From NCBI GenBank assembly GCA_018222585.1, contig JAAFAB010000008.1, forward strand, positions 91,502-155,501: 64,000 nucleotides of DNA, given 5' to 3'. The position numbers were made by a program, and so were the translations under genes. The DNA comes from Paracoccaceae bacterium. GTDB taxonomy: Bacteria > Pseudomonadota > Alphaproteobacteria > Rhodobacterales > Rhodobacteraceae. Positions 9,060-18,221 of the stretch are shown piece by piece. The notes beneath the pieces were generated by a model that saw nothing but the letters and a program-made list of their open reading frames with translations, did not search any database and was not told the DNA's origin. Numbering within the stretch: the stretch's first letter is position 1; every line of letters starts with the position of its first letter.

Positions 9060-9818
9060 ATGGAGATCGCCCGCACGGCCCTGCTTCTGGGGATCGGAGT
9101 TCTTGGCGGAGCCTGGAACGCCGTGGCCGGGGGCGCGACGCTGTTCACCTTTCCGGCGCTGATCGCGGCGGGACTGCCGCCGGTGGTGGCCAATGCCACC
9201 AACTACCTCGCCCTGCTGCCCTCCAATGCCGCCGCCCTGCCGGCCTATGCGCCCGAGTTGCGCCGCATCGGGCGGGCGCTTCCGCCGCTGGTGCTGCTTT
9301 CCGGGCTTGGCGCGCTGGTCGGCGCGCTGCTGCTGCTGCGTTCCGACCCGGCGGTCTTCGTGGTCCTGATCCCCTTCCTGATCCTCTTCGCCACGCTGCT
9401 CTTCGCCTTCGGCGACGCCCTGCGCCGTCGCCTGCTGCTCCGCATGGGCGAAACCCGCAGCCGCGGCCTGGTGCTGGCGGCACTGGCGCTGTTCTCGGTC
9501 TACGGAGGCTATTTCGGCGCCGGGTTGGGGATCATCCTGCTGGCGATCGCGCAAGTGCTGGGCTTCACCGACTTCCACCGCGCCAATGCGGTGAAGAACC
9601 TGCTGGCCACCAGCTTTACCCTGGTGGGCATCCTGGTCTTCGGCCTGGGTGGCCTGATCGCCTGGCCCGAGGCGCTGGTGATGATGGCAGGCAGCACGGC
9701 GGGCGGCTACGCCGGCGGTCGCCTGGCCCGTCGGGTCAACCCGGAGTGGCTGCGCGGCGCGGTGATCGCCTTCGGCCTGCTGCTCTCGGCCGTCTACTTC
9801 CTGCGCACCTTCGGCTAA
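9060..9818 (+). CDS. TauE/SafE-family sulfite exporter-like membrane protein
   Basis: 252 residues made almost entirely of hydrophobic segments (about eight spans). The N-terminal repeat GVLGGAWNAVAGGATLFTFP and the second repeat GGYFGAGLGIILLAI match the glycine-rich half repeats of the TauE/SafE family (anion or organosulfonate-related export). The substrate is unknown. It converges on the thiamine-diphosphate enzyme gene. Confidence 0.87.
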   Translation: MEIARTALLLGIGVLGGAWNAVAGGATLFTFPALIAAGLPPVVANATNYLALLPSNAAALPAYAPELRRIGRALPPLVLLSGLGALVGALLLLRSDPAVFVVLIPFLILFATLLFAFGDALRRRLLLRMGETRSRGLVLAALALFSVYGGYFGAGLGIILLAIAQVLGFTDFHRANAVKNLLATSFTLVGILVFGLGGLIAWPEALVMMAGSTAGGYAGGRLARRVNPEWLRGAVIAFGLLLSAVYFLRTFG

Positions 9819-9905
9819 CATCGCCGCGCCGGGAACCCGAAGGGGGTCCGATGGTGACGCCGCGGCACAGGCGACATGACCCCACCCTCGCCGCGCCAGT
9901 CCCGC

Positions 9906-11576
9906 TCAGCCGCCCTGCGCCGCGGCGCGGATCTCGCTGAGGCTCATCGCCGGGGTCATCGCCTCGGGGTCGATCATGATCTCCAGCACCGCCGGCCCCT
10001 GCCAAGCATCGGCCCGGGCCCATGCGGCGGCGAAATCCCCGGTCCGCTCGACCCTTTCGCCATAGGCGCCATAGGCCCGCGCCAGGGCGGTGAAATCCGG
10101 GTTCCCGGCGCTGAGGTCGGTGCCCGAGACGCGGCCCGGATAGTTGCGTTCCTGGTGCATCCGGATCGTCGCCAGCATCCCGTTGTTGAGGATCAGCACC
10201 CGGATCTTCAGCCCGTGCGCCTTCGCCGTCGCCAGTTCGGTACAGGTCATCTGGAAGTCGCCGTCCCCGGCGATGCAGACCACCGTCGCCTCGGGCCGGG
10301 CGAAGGCCGAGGCGAGGGCGGCAGGGATCCCGTAGCCCATCGAGCCGCAGACCGGCGCCACCTGGGTGCCGAACTGCCGGTACCGGTGGAAGCGGTGCAG
10401 CCAGACGGCGAAGTTGCCGGCGCCATTGGTATAGATCGTGTCCTCGGGCAGGTTGGCATCCAGCCAGGCCATGATCTCGCACATCTGGATCGCGCCGGGG
10501 CTGGTCCGGGGGGCGGTCCAGCCCTCGTAGTCGGCCCGGGCCTCGGCGCAAAGCTGGCCGGAGCGCCCGGTCAGCGGACCGTCGGCCGCCAGCGCCTCGA
10601 CGAAGGCCGCCGGGCTGCTGACCACGCCAAGCTCGGGCTGGTAGACATGGCCGATGTCGTCGGCCCCAGGGTAGACATGAATGAGGCGCTGTTTCGGCAG
10701 CGGGCTGTCCATGATCGTGTAACCGTTGGTGCCGATCTCGCCCAGCCGGGCGCCGAGGACCAGCAGCACGTCGGCGGCCTCGACCCGCGCCAGCAGCTTC
10801 GGATTGGCGCCGAGGCCGATCTCTCCGATGTAGCTGGGGCTCTGGTTGTCCATCAGGTGCTGGCGGCGGAAGGAGGCGGCGACGGGCAGGCCGCTCTGTT
10901 CGGCGAAGGCGCGGAGGCCTGCGACCGCCTCGGCGGTCCAGCCCGCCCCGCCCAGCAGGATCACCGGACGCTCGGCCCCGGCCAGCGCGGCGCGCACGGC
11001 AGAGACGGCCGCGGGCGTCGGGCCATTGGCAGGGGCCACCGCATAGCGTCCGTCCGCGACCTCGGCCTGGTCGTGCAGCATGTCCTCGGGCAGCGGGATC
11101 ACCACCGGGCCGGGGCGGCCCGCGAGCGCCAGCTGGAAGGCGCGGGTGACGTACTCGGAGGTCCGTGAGGCGTCGTCCAGCTGCAGCACCGCCTTGGCCT
11201 GGGTGGCGAACATGCGGCGGTAGTCGATTTCCTGGAACGCCTCGCGGGTCAGCACGTCGCGCGGATTCTGGCCGATGAACATCAGCATCGGCGTGGAATC
11301 CTGCGAGGCCACATGCAGCCCGGATGAGGCATTGGTCGATCCCGGCCCGCGCGAGCAGAACAGCACGCCGGGCCGCCCGGTCAGCTTGCCGTAGGCTTCG
11401 GCCATCATCGCCGCGCCGCCCTCGTGGCGGCAGGTCACCAGCTCGATCGAGGGGGTATCGGCCAGGGCATCGAGCACCGCCAGGAAGCTCTCGCCCGGCA
11501 CGCAGAAGACGCGGTCGACGCCCTGGATCACCAACTGGTCGACGAGGATGCGGGCGGCGGTACGGGAGGCGGTCAT
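9906..11576 (-). CDS. Thiamine-diphosphate-dependent enzyme, acetolactate synthase-like
   Basis: 556 residues. The N-terminal Pyr domain has the catalytic glutamate context CRHEGGAAMMAEAYGKLTG and SRGPGSTNA. The C-terminal PP domain has the Mg-ThDP motif GDGDFQMTCTELATA ending in NNG. The order (Pyr, central, PP) matches the acetohydroxyacid synthase/pyruvate oxidase superfamily. It is probably not the biosynthetic IlvB, because no small subunit (ilvH) is adjacent; a decarboxylase or carboligase with another 2-oxoacid is possible. Start ATG at 11576. It is read toward the TauE-like gene and away from the B12 transporter genes. Confidence 0.82.
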   Translation of the reverse strand: MTASRTAARILVDQLVIQGVDRVFCVPGESFLAVLDALADTPSIELVTCRHEGGAAMMAEAYGKLTGRPGVLFCSRGPGSTNASSGLHVASQDSTPMLMFIGQNPRDVLTREAFQEIDYRRMFATQAKAVLQLDDASRTSEYVTRAFQLALAGRPGPVVIPLPEDMLHDQAEVADGRYAVAPANGPTPAAVSAVRAALAGAERPVILLGGAGWTAEAVAGLRAFAEQSGLPVAASFRRQHLMDNQSPSYIGEIGLGANPKLLARVEAADVLLVLGARLGEIGTNGYTIMDSPLPKQRLIHVYPGADDIGHVYQPELGVVSSPAAFVEALAADGPLTGRSGQLCAEARADYEGWTAPRTSPGAIQMCEIMAWLDANLPEDTIYTNGAGNFAVWLHRFHRYRQFGTQVAPVCGSMGYGIPAALASAFARPEATVVCIAGDGDFQMTCTELATAKAHGLKIRVLILNNGMLATIRMHQERNYPGRVSGTDLSAGNPDFTALARAYGAYGERVERTGDFAAAWARADAWQGPAVLEIMIDPEAMTPAMSLSEIRAAAQGG

Positions 11577-11722
11577 CAGGGGTCTCCAGGGCGTTCAAAG
11601 GGCTGCGGCGGTGCGGGCCGCTGAGCCCTCCGCCGGAGCTGCAGCCTATCGGCCCCCTTCCGGCGCGTCCATCGCGAAGGCCCTCGCGCAGGCTGGCCGA
11701 CGCAGACCCGGGCGGGCGGCCC

Positions 11723-12505
11723 TCAGCCCGGCAGCACCCAGACCGAGCCGTTGCCGGGGTGGCGGGCGATCAGCGGCTCGATGCCGTAGACGGCCCGGAT
11801 CCGCTCGGCGGTCAGCACCTCTTCGGGTGGCCCCTCGGCGGCCAGCCGGCCCCGGTCCATCAGGCAGAGCCGGTCGCAGTACATCGCCGCCAGGTTGAGA
11901 TCGTGCAGGGCGGCGATGACGGTGATACCGCTGTCCTTCAGGAACTGCAGCAGGGCGATCTGGTGGCGCAGGTCGAGGTGGTTCGTCGGCTCGTCCAGCA
12001 CCAGCACCTGCGGCTGCTGCACCAGGGCGCGGGCCAGCAGCACGCGCTGCCGCTCTCCGCCCGAGAGGGTGCGGAAGGGCCGGTCCTGCAGGGTCTCCAG
12101 CCGCTGCAGGGCCAGGGCGGCGCCGATCAGCGCGGCGTCATGGGGCAGGTCGGGCTCCAGCAGAGCCTTGTGGGCCGAGCGCCCCATGGCCACCACGTCG
12201 CGTACCGTCAGCGGGAAGTCGGCCGGCATGTCCTGCAGCACCGCGCCGACATGGCGCGCCACCCAGGCAGCGGGGCGCTTCCAGACGTCCTCACCGTTGA
12301 CCAGCACGCGGCCGGTCTCGGGGCGGCTCATCCGGTAGACCGCGCGCAGCAGCGAGGACTTGCCCGCCCCGTTCGGCCCCAGCAGGCCCATCATCTGCCC
12401 CGGCGCCACCTGCAGCGAGATGTCCCGCACCAGCGCGGTCTCGCCGGCGCGCAGGCTGACGCCCTCGATGTCGAGGCGGGCGGGCGGGATCAGCGGCGCG
12501 CTCAT
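11723..12505 (-). CDS. ABC transporter ATP-binding protein (FecE/BtuD-like)
   Basis: 260 residues. Walker A GPNGAGKSSL, signature LSGGERQRVLLARAL, Walker B VLVLDEPTNHLD and the switch His in IAALHDLNLAAMYCDR are all present. The class is that of iron-siderophore/heme/cobalamin importers. The ATG at 12505 was chosen because it overlaps the permease stop (ATGA); an upstream in-frame extension is antisense-like. Last gene of the cobalamin-riboswitch operon, so B12 or a precursor is the expected cargo. Confidence 0.9.
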   Translation of the reverse strand: MSAPLIPPARLDIEGVSLRAGETALVRDISLQVAPGQMMGLLGPNGAGKSSLLRAVYRMSRPETGRVLVNGEDVWKRPAAWVARHVGAVLQDMPADFPLTVRDVVAMGRSAHKALLEPDLPHDAALIGAALALQRLETLQDRPFRTLSGGERQRVLLARALVQQPQVLVLDEPTNHLDLRHQIALLQFLKDSGITVIAALHDLNLAAMYCDRLCLMDRGRLAAEGPPEEVLTAERIRAVYGIEPLIARHPGNGSVWVLPG

Positions 12506-13668
12506 CGCGCGACCCCGAGGGCGCGGGCATCGCGGCGCAGCAGCCAGATGAAGAAGGGTCCGCCGACCAGCGCGGTGACGATGCCGACGGGCAGCTCCAG
12601 CGGCGCGATGATCGAACGCGCGACGAGATCGGCGGCAATGGTGAAGGTGGCCCCGGCCAGCGCCACGGCCGGCAGGGCGCGACGGTGATCGGCGCCGACC
12701 AGCAGGCGCACGATATGCGGCATGATCAGCCCGACGAAGCCGATCACCCCCGAGACGGCGACGGTGATCCCGGTCAGGGCGGCGGTCAGCAGGAACATGC
12801 TGCGCCGGAAGCGCTCGACATCCAGGCCGAGGGCCACGGCGCTTTCGTCCCCCGCCATCAGCAGGTTGAGACGGCGCGCCTGGGCCAGCATGACGCAGAG
12901 GCCAAGGGCCAGGGCGATCACCGGCACCGGCAGCAGCTTCCACTGCGCCGAGCCGAAGCCGCCGAGGGTCCAGAACAGCACCCGCGCGGCCAGCTGCGGA
13001 TCGGGCGAGGTCAGCACCAGCAGGCTGGTCAGCGCGCCGAGGACCGCGCCCATGGCGACCCCGGCCAGCACCAGGCGCGTCGGAGTCATCTGGCCGCCGG
13101 TGCGGGCGATCCAGAAGACCAGCGTCAGCGCCGCCAGCCCGCCGAGGAAGGCGGCGACATGAAGGGTGAAGGCGCCGAGGACGACAAGGCCGAAGCGCAT
13201 CACCACCACCGCGCCGGTCGCCGCGCCCGAGGACACGCCCAGGATCGACGGCCCGGCCAGCGGGTTGCGCACGATGGCCTGGATGACCATCCCCGAGACG
13301 CCGAGACCGGCGCCGACCACCGCCGCCAGGATGACGCGGGGAATGCGGGTCTGGACGATGATGATCTCGTAGGCCGGACGCCAGTCCGGCGTCCCAAGTG
13401 CGCCGCCCGTCAGCCAGTGCCCGACGATGCGCAGCGCCTCGCCCGCCGGGATGCGCACCGAGCCGACCATCAGCCCGGCCAGGGCCACCGCCAGCAGCAG
13501 CACGACGATCGCCCCGGTGACCAGCAGGAACCGGCCCCGCGCCACGCCGCCCTCCGCCGCCGGAGGCAGGCCCGGAAAGGTCCGGCCGCGCCCACGGGGC
13601 GGCGGCTCACGGCGAAGGATGGCAAGCAGCGCCGCCCGTTCGGCGACGCTGTCAGGGCGATCTGTCAT
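12502..13668 (-). CDS. FecCD-family ABC transporter permease (BtuC-like)
   Basis: 388 residues, about ten membrane spans after a hydrophilic N-terminal extension of about 45 residues. Family motifs include GGALGTPDWRPAYEIIIVQT followed by RIPRVILAAVVGAGLGVSG, NPLAGPSILGVSSGA, and the C-terminal VIGFVGLIMPHIVRLLVG docking region. The normal arrangement is a BtuC2D2 homodimer with the ATPase encoded next. Lies 9 bases after the binding-protein gene. Confidence 0.9.
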   Translation of the reverse strand: MTDRPDSVAERAALLAILRREPPPRGRGRTFPGLPPAAEGGVARGRFLLVTGAIVVLLLAVALAGLMVGSVRIPAGEALRIVGHWLTGGALGTPDWRPAYEIIIVQTRIPRVILAAVVGAGLGVSGMVIQAIVRNPLAGPSILGVSSGAATGAVVVMRFGLVVLGAFTLHVAAFLGGLAALTLVFWIARTGGQMTPTRLVLAGVAMGAVLGALTSLLVLTSPDPQLAARVLFWTLGGFGSAQWKLLPVPVIALALGLCVMLAQARRLNLLMAGDESAVALGLDVERFRRSMFLLTAALTGITVAVSGVIGFVGLIMPHIVRLLVGADHRRALPAVALAGATFTIAADLVARSIIAPLELPVGIVTALVGGPFFIWLLRRDARALGVAR

Positions 13669-13677
13669 GAGCGGAGA

Positions 13678-14652
13678 CTACTCGGCAAAGGCCCCGGGGT
13701 GGAAGGCCCGGGCCAGCACCTCCAGCGCGGTGACGGAACTTGGCCCCGGCTGGCCGATGACCGAGGAGATCGGCACGTAGTTGCCCCTGGCCACCGCCGG
13801 CACCCCGGCGATCACCGGCGTCGCCTCCAGCACCGCGATCCGCGCCTGGCCGAGCGCCGTCGCCGGGTCCTCGACCACCTGCCCGCTGGCGGTGCCCGAG
13901 TAGAAGACCACGATGACCTCGGGCGCCTGGTCGATCAGCTGCTCCCAGGAGGTGCTGCCATAGCGGTTGTCTATGTCGCCCAGGATGTTGCGCCCGCCGG
14001 CGCGCTCGACCACGTGGCTCAGCATCGTGTTGCCGAGCACGGCGCGCGGGGTGTCCTCGCCGCCATTGTAGATGAAGACCGGCACCGCCTCGCGCCCTTC
14101 CAGCGCCGTCTCGACCGCGGCCACGCGGGCCTCGATCCCGGCGATCAGGTCCTCGGCACGCTCGGGCACGCCGAAGATGCCGGCGACCGAGCGGATCTCG
14201 GCATAGAGCTCGTCGAAGCCGTAGCGGCCAAGGTTGCAGCCTTCGGTGTTCAGCCGCGTCTTCATCCCGAGGTCCTGCAACTGGTCGCGGGTGTGGCGGC
14301 TTTCGCTGAAACCGTCGGGGTAACCCGCGTAAACGAAATCGGCCTCGGCCTCGATCAGCTGCTCGGTGGTGGCGACCAGCGGCGAGAGCACCGGGATGGT
14401 GTCGTAGGCCGCCGCATACTCGGGACTGATCTGCAGGTTCGCCATGTAGGAGGTGCCCGCCATGTGATCCTCAAGCCCGAGCGCCAGCATCAGCTCGGTG
14501 GCGTTGTTGGACAGGGTGACGGCGCGGGTCGGGGCGGCCTCGTAGGTGGTGACCACACCGCAGTTGTCGTCGGTGTAGGGGTAATGCCCCTCGGCGAGGG
14601 CGGCGGAGGCCATCAGGCCAAGCGCGGCCCCGGAGATCAGCGCGAATTTCAT
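13678..14652 (-). CDS. FecB/BtuF-type periplasmic binding protein
   Basis: 324 residues with a signal peptide (MKFALISGAALGLMASAALA, cut near AEG). The mature part has the two-lobe layout of class III binding proteins: RAVTLSNNATELMLALGLED, an EADFVYAGYPDG strand and IIGDL-like turns joined by a long helix. Only two Cys are visible in the mature N-lobe (DDNCG and EGC), possibly a disulfide. The start is 4 bases from the flavin monooxygenase stop. Ligand inferred as a corrinoid from the riboswitch upstream; an iron chelate remains possible. Confidence 0.85.
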   Translation of the reverse strand: MKFALISGAALGLMASAALAEGHYPYTDDNCGVVTTYEAAPTRAVTLSNNATELMLALGLEDHMAGTSYMANLQISPEYAAAYDTIPVLSPLVATTEQLIEAEADFVYAGYPDGFSESRHTRDQLQDLGMKTRLNTEGCNLGRYGFDELYAEIRSVAGIFGVPERAEDLIAGIEARVAAVETALEGREAVPVFIYNGGEDTPRAVLGNTMLSHVVERAGGRNILGDIDNRYGSTSWEQLIDQAPEVIVVFYSGTASGQVVEDPATALGQARIAVLEATPVIAGVPAVARGNYVPISSVIGQPGPSSVTALEVLARAFHPGAFAE

Positions 14653-14655
14653 GGA

Positions 14656-15711
14656 TCAGGTCCTTTCTGGAACAAAGTCGGGAACGGGCGGCAGGGGCAG
14701 GTCATCGAAGGCGGGCAGCACCTCGGCCCCGAAGAGCGCCATGGAGGTGGCGGCCTCGGGCAGCGGGATCATCCCGTTGGCGTCGAAGAGGCAGCGCAGG
14801 TTGCCGCAGCCGGTGCGGGCGATCAGTGCCGCGATCTGGGCGCGGCAGGCTTCGGGGGTGCCGGCGATGCTGTAGTCGGCCAGCATTTCGGCCCGGTCGC
14901 GCAGGGCGGGGGCCGGCTGGCCGCGCGCGGCGGCCCGGGCAGCCCGGCGGGCGTTCAGCTCTGCGGTCAGGCGATCCAGCGCGGCCTCGGCCAGTTCGGC
15001 GCGCGGGGCGCAGATCACGTAGCGCGACAGGGACGAGGCGGCCATGGGCGCCATCCCTGCCCCCACCCGGTGCAAGGCCGCGTGGAACACCGGGATCTGG
15101 CGCGCCTCGTTGGGTTCGAGGCTCAGCAGCAGCGGAAAGCCATGGCGCGCGGCCAGGGCCACGGTGTCCTCGGACACCCCGGCGACGTAGATCGGCGGAT
15201 GCGGGCGCTGCACCGGAGGCGGGCCGACCTCGGTTTCGGGGAAGGGCCAGCAGGGACCATCGGAGGACAGGCGCGGCTCTGTCCAGGCCCGCAGCAGGAT
15301 CGCCAGCGCCTCGTCGAAGCGGGCGCGGGCGCTGTCGCGGTCGATGCCCAGCACGTCGAAGGTCGCCGGTTCGGTGCCCCGCCCGATACCGACATCGACG
15401 CGCCCGCCGCTCTGGAAATCCAGCTGGGCGATCTGCTCGGCCAGCATCAGCGGATGGTGCAGCGGCAGCACGAGGATCGAGGTGCCGAAACGCAGCCGCT
15501 CGGTCCGGCCAAGGACCTCGGCCCCCAGCAGAAGGGTATGGGGATAGGGCAGCGTCTGGCGGTGGAAGTGGAATTCGTTGAACCAGATGCCGCCGAAGCC
15601 GGCCGCATCGGCCTGCGCGACCAGCCGCATCAGGGCCGCGTGATCGCCATGGCTGCCACCCCGGGCCAGCCCCGCGACATCGAAACGCAGACGGGTCGGA
15701 CGGTCAACCAC
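14656..15711 (-). CDS. Luciferase-like (LLM class) flavin-dependent monooxygenase
   Basis: 351 residues, TIM-barrel bacterial-luciferase fold: [20 protein letters not shown], then [20 protein letters not shown] and the glycine-rich VGIGRGTEP. Uses reduced flavin and O2, or acts as an oxidoreductase with F420-like cofactors in some relatives; the substrate cannot be told. GTG start at 15711, with GGGAGAGGG 7 bases upstream embedded in a hairpin. It is the first gene behind the cobalamin riboswitch, and the whole transporter follows in tight succession. A role in corrinoid or lower-ligand processing, or as a B12-independent substitute enzyme, is inference. Confidence 0.85.
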   Translation of the reverse strand: MVDRPTRLRFDVAGLARGGSHGDHAALMRLVAQADAAGFGGIWFNEFHFHRQTLPYPHTLLLGAEVLGRTERLRFGTSILVLPLHHPLMLAEQIAQLDFQSGGRVDVGIGRGTEPATFDVLGIDRDSARARFDEALAILLRAWTEPRLSSDGPCWPFPETEVGPPPVQRPHPPIYVAGVSEDTVALAARHGFPLLLSLEPNEARQIPVFHAALHRVGAGMAPMAASSLSRYVICAPRAELAEAALDRLTAELNARRAARAAARGQPAPALRDRAEMLADYSIAGTPEACRAQIAALIARTGCGNLRCLFDANGMIPLPEAATSMALFGAEVLPAFDDLPLPPVPDFVPERT

Positions 15712-15718
15712 GGGCGCA

Positions 15719-15736
15719 CCCTCTCCCGGCGGGAGA
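15719..15736 (-). promoter_or_regulatory. Shine-Dalgarno-sequestering hairpin (expression platform)
   Basis: On the reverse strand TCTCCC pairs with GGGAGA across a 3-base loop (15722-15736). The 3' arm plus the next three G are the Shine-Dalgarno sequence of the GTG start at 15711. This fits translation-level control by the riboswitch just upstream. Confidence 0.6.
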
Positions 15737-15823
15737 AGGCGGACGCGATGCGAAGAGTTCAGGCGCAGGGCCTGCGTGCATGGTCACCCCCTGCCGGCGC
15801 ACCTCGTCCGGCGACTGGTTTCA

Positions 15824-16001
15824 TGCTTGCGGCAGGTCTCCTGGCTCGCGGCTCCGGCGCGCTCCGCCCCCTTCCCGGCCTTTCGGCCAGTGGTCCGGGC
15901 GACGCGCTTGCCGCTTACAGTTGCGAGGGCAGCCCCGGATTTGCGCCCGAAGGCCCGCACCGTGTTCCCTATTGCTCCGCGCGAATGCGGAACCGTAAGC
16001 A
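15824..16001 (-). ncRNA. Cobalamin (B12) riboswitch
   Basis: Read on the reverse strand, the conserved elements occur in the right order: AATAGGGAACACGGTG, CAAATCCGGGGCTGCCC, CGCAACTGTAAGCGG, a CCACTGG element, GGGAAGG, and the B12 box AGCCAGGAGACCTGCC at 15846-15831. The closing P1 stem is TGCTTACGG (16001-15993) with CCGCAAGCA (15832-15824), 8 of 9 pairs. It precedes the flavin monooxygenase-BtuFCD-like operon and predicts shut-off when adenosylcobalamin or a related corrinoid is plentiful. Confidence 0.95.
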
Positions 16002-16141
16002 GGTCAACGGGTAGCGGCCCCCGAAGGGCCGGGCAAGGGTTTTCTGCGACAGGCCGGTGCGACACCGATCCGCCGCCGCCCCCTTTGCGCGGCGGCGGGA
16101 ACTCTCCTAGCATGGGCGGGTCAAGCAACAGGGGCCGCAAC

Positions 16142-16849
16142 ATGCTGATCCGGGTCGGAGAGGAGCGCACGGGCGCCATCGACTACTCTCTCGCCGCCAT
16201 CCTGTCCTCGATCGCGGGGGCGCTGAACGCGGTCGGCTTCCTTGTCGCGGGGTCGTTCACGGCGAACATGACGGGCAATATCTCGGCCTTCGCGGACGAG
16301 CTGGCGCAGGGCGGCACCGGCGCGGCGCTGGCCTTCCTGGGGCTTGTGCTGGCCTTCATCTGCGGCGCGGCGGGCGCGGCGCTGATGATCCACGCGGGCG
16401 AGCGGCGCGGGCTGCGCTCGGTCTATGCGCTGGCCATCGTGGCCGAGGCGCTGCTGGTGCTGGCCCTCGGCCTGGTCCTTGGGGCGCGGCCCGATGCGGC
16501 GCAGCAGGCGCTTCTGGTCGGCGGGCTGAGCTTCGTCATGGGGCTGCAGAACGCGGTGACCTCGATGATCTCGCGGTCACGGGTGCGCACGACCCATGTT
16601 TCGGGCATGGCCACCGACATCGGGATCGAGATCGCCACCCTGCTGGCCGCCCCGGAGGCCCGCCAGCGGGCGTTGCCGCAGCTGCGCCTGCACGGGCTGA
16701 CCCTGGTTGCCTTCGCCGGGGGCGGCGTCCTCGGGGCGCTGCTGTTCGGCTGGATCGGACACGGGGTGTTCCTGCTCGCCGCGGGCTGCCTTCTGGCGGT
16801 GGCGCTCCCCGAGGCGCTGCGGGCGCATCGCCCCGGCGCCGGGGCGTGA
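16142..16849 (+). CDS. DUF1275 (YoaK-family) membrane protein
   Basis: 235 residues, about six membrane spans. Family features: an N-terminal [20 protein letters not shown] with the TGN motif, [20 protein letters not shown], and a C-terminal Gly-rich span. Function unknown in this family. ATG at 16142 chosen over longer upstream frames, which would run through the riboswitch region read antisense. Divergent from the B12 operon. Confidence 0.85.
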   Translation: MLIRVGEERTGAIDYSLAAILSSIAGALNAVGFLVAGSFTANMTGNISAFADELAQGGTGAALAFLGLVLAFICGAAGAALMIHAGERRGLRSVYALAIVAEALLVLALGLVLGARPDAAQQALLVGGLSFVMGLQNAVTSMISRSRVRTTHVSGMATDIGIEIATLLAAPEARQRALPQLRLHGLTLVAFAGGGVLGALLFGWIGHGVFLLAAGCLLAVALPEALRAHRPGAGA

Positions 16850-16899
16850 CCGGCGCCGGGACAGGGGGCCACGCCTCGCGGCGCGCGCCTGTCGCTGGG

Positions 16900-17070
16900 T
16901 CATTGCCGCAGTTCGCGGATGGCCTTCTGGATCAGCTTCCAGTCCTCGGCCTCGCCGGTGCGGCCCTGCGCGGTACAGGCACGGATCTTGGCGGCGACCT
17001 CGGCCTCGGCCGAAGCGCCATGGGCGCGGTAGAGCGCGCTGGCCTGTCGGGATGCATCAATCTGTTGCAT
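16900..17070 (-). CDS. Small conserved protein, function unknown
   Basis: 56 residues, predicted all-helical and charged (ASALYRAHGASAEAEVAAKI and an Ile-Arg-Glu-Leu-Arg end). Short proteins with this YRAHG...AEAE pattern are common in alphaproteobacteria, but no role is known to me. The ATG at 17070 has a strong GGAGGA Shine-Dalgarno 3-4 bases upstream, which supports a real gene. Isolated between the DUF1275 gene and the siderophore-binding gene. Confidence 0.65.
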   Translation of the reverse strand: MQQIDASRQASALYRAHGASAEAEVAAKIRACTAQGRTGEAEDWKLIQKAIRELRQ

Positions 17071-17249
17071 GGGTCCTCCTCTCTCCGCCGCTCTCCTTCC
17101 GGCGGGTCCCCAGCATAGCACGTCGGGCCGCGGATTTCATCCCGCGACCCGGTGCCGGCGGCCACGCCCCCCAGTCCCCGACAGGAAGACGCGCCTCCAT
17201 CGCGCCCTCGGCCATCGGGGCAAGGGCCCCGGGGGCCGCCGCAGGCGGC

Positions 17250-18149
17250 TCAGCCGTCGGCGCCTTCCAGCCCGGCGCGCAGGGTGTCCAGCGTCATCAG
17301 CGTGGATTGCACACCGCCACCGGCGATGTAGATCGGCCCGGCGTCAAGGTAGATCACCTGGCCCGACTGCCAGGCCGAGGTCTCGCGGATCAGCGCGTTG
17401 TCGAGGGTGGCGCGGGCATTCTCGCCCTCGCCGCCGATGGCCGCCACGCGGTCGACGACCAGCAGCCAGTCGGGGTCGATGTCGCGCACGTATTCGAACG
17501 AGACCGCCTCGCCGTGGGTCTCGGCATCCAGGCCACCGGCGGCCTCGGTCAGCCCGGTGAGATCGTGCAGCCAGCCGAAGCGCGAGCCGCTTCCGTAAAC
17601 CGAGATCTTCGGCCCGTTGGTCAGCAGGATCAGCGCGCTGCCCTTGCCCTCGGCGGCGGTACGGGTGTCGGCGATGGACTGCTCGACCTCGGCCTTCAGC
17701 GCGGCGGCCTCGTCCTGCCTGCCCCAGATCTGCCCGTAGGCTTCAAGGCGCGCCAGCCCCTGCTCGACCACGTCGGCGCCCCAGATCGTCATGTCGATGG
17801 CCGGCGCGATGCCCGCCATGGCGTCGAGATGCGGCTGCGAGCGGCCACCGACGATGACCAGGTCGGGCTGCGCGGCGTTGACCGCCTCGAAGTCCGGCTC
17901 GAACAGGGTGCCGGCGTCGCCGGTGTAGTCCGCGAGGTAATCGAGGTAGGTATTGCTGATCGAGGTCAGCCCGGTGACGCCGAGCGCATCCAGCGTATCC
18001 AGCGCGGCGAGATCGTAGACGATGGTGGTCTCGGGCCTCGCCGGCACCTCGGCCGGACCGGGATAGGTCTGGACCGAGACGGTCTCGGCGGAGGCGGCGG
18101 TGGTCAGCCCGACAAGCGCGGCTGTGGCGAAGATGGCAATCCGGGTCAT
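17250..18149 (-). CDS. Periplasmic binding protein, iron-siderophore (YclQ/CeuE/FatB-like) type
   Basis: 299 residues. Signal peptide ends near ASA-ET (residue about 21). The class III binding-protein fold is visible: TTIVYDLAALDTLDALGVTG, then QPDLVIVGGRSQPHLD, and WLLVVDRVAAIGGEGENARA near the C-terminus. This set resembles catechol-siderophore binders of the YclQ/CeuE type. No permease or ATPase gene is adjacent; instead a MarR gene is divergent and a TonB-dependent receptor gene lies beyond it, so it must borrow a permease from elsewhere. Ligand not proven. Confidence 0.82.
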   Translation of the reverse strand: MTRIAIFATAALVGLTTAASAETVSVQTYPGPAEVPARPETTIVYDLAALDTLDALGVTGLTSISNTYLDYLADYTGDAGTLFEPDFEAVNAAQPDLVIVGGRSQPHLDAMAGIAPAIDMTIWGADVVEQGLARLEAYGQIWGRQDEAAALKAEVEQSIADTRTAAEGKGSALILLTNGPKISVYGSGSRFGWLHDLTGLTEAAGGLDAETHGEAVSFEYVRDIDPDWLLVVDRVAAIGGEGENARATLDNALIRETSAWQSGQVIYLDAGPIYIAGGGVQSTLMTLDTLRAGLEGADG

Positions 18150-18221
18150 GGGACACTCCTATGGTGTTGGACTTGCTGAGCGGGTAGGTGGGTTGGACGA
18201 GAAGGAGCTGGGCAACCGATC

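Noticed and set aside
12685..16014. A 1109-codon open frame on the plus strand
   Set aside because: It is antisense to the permease, binding-protein and monooxygenase genes and to the riboswitch; composition (His, Arg, Gly, Gln rich) is typical of high-GC shadow frames.
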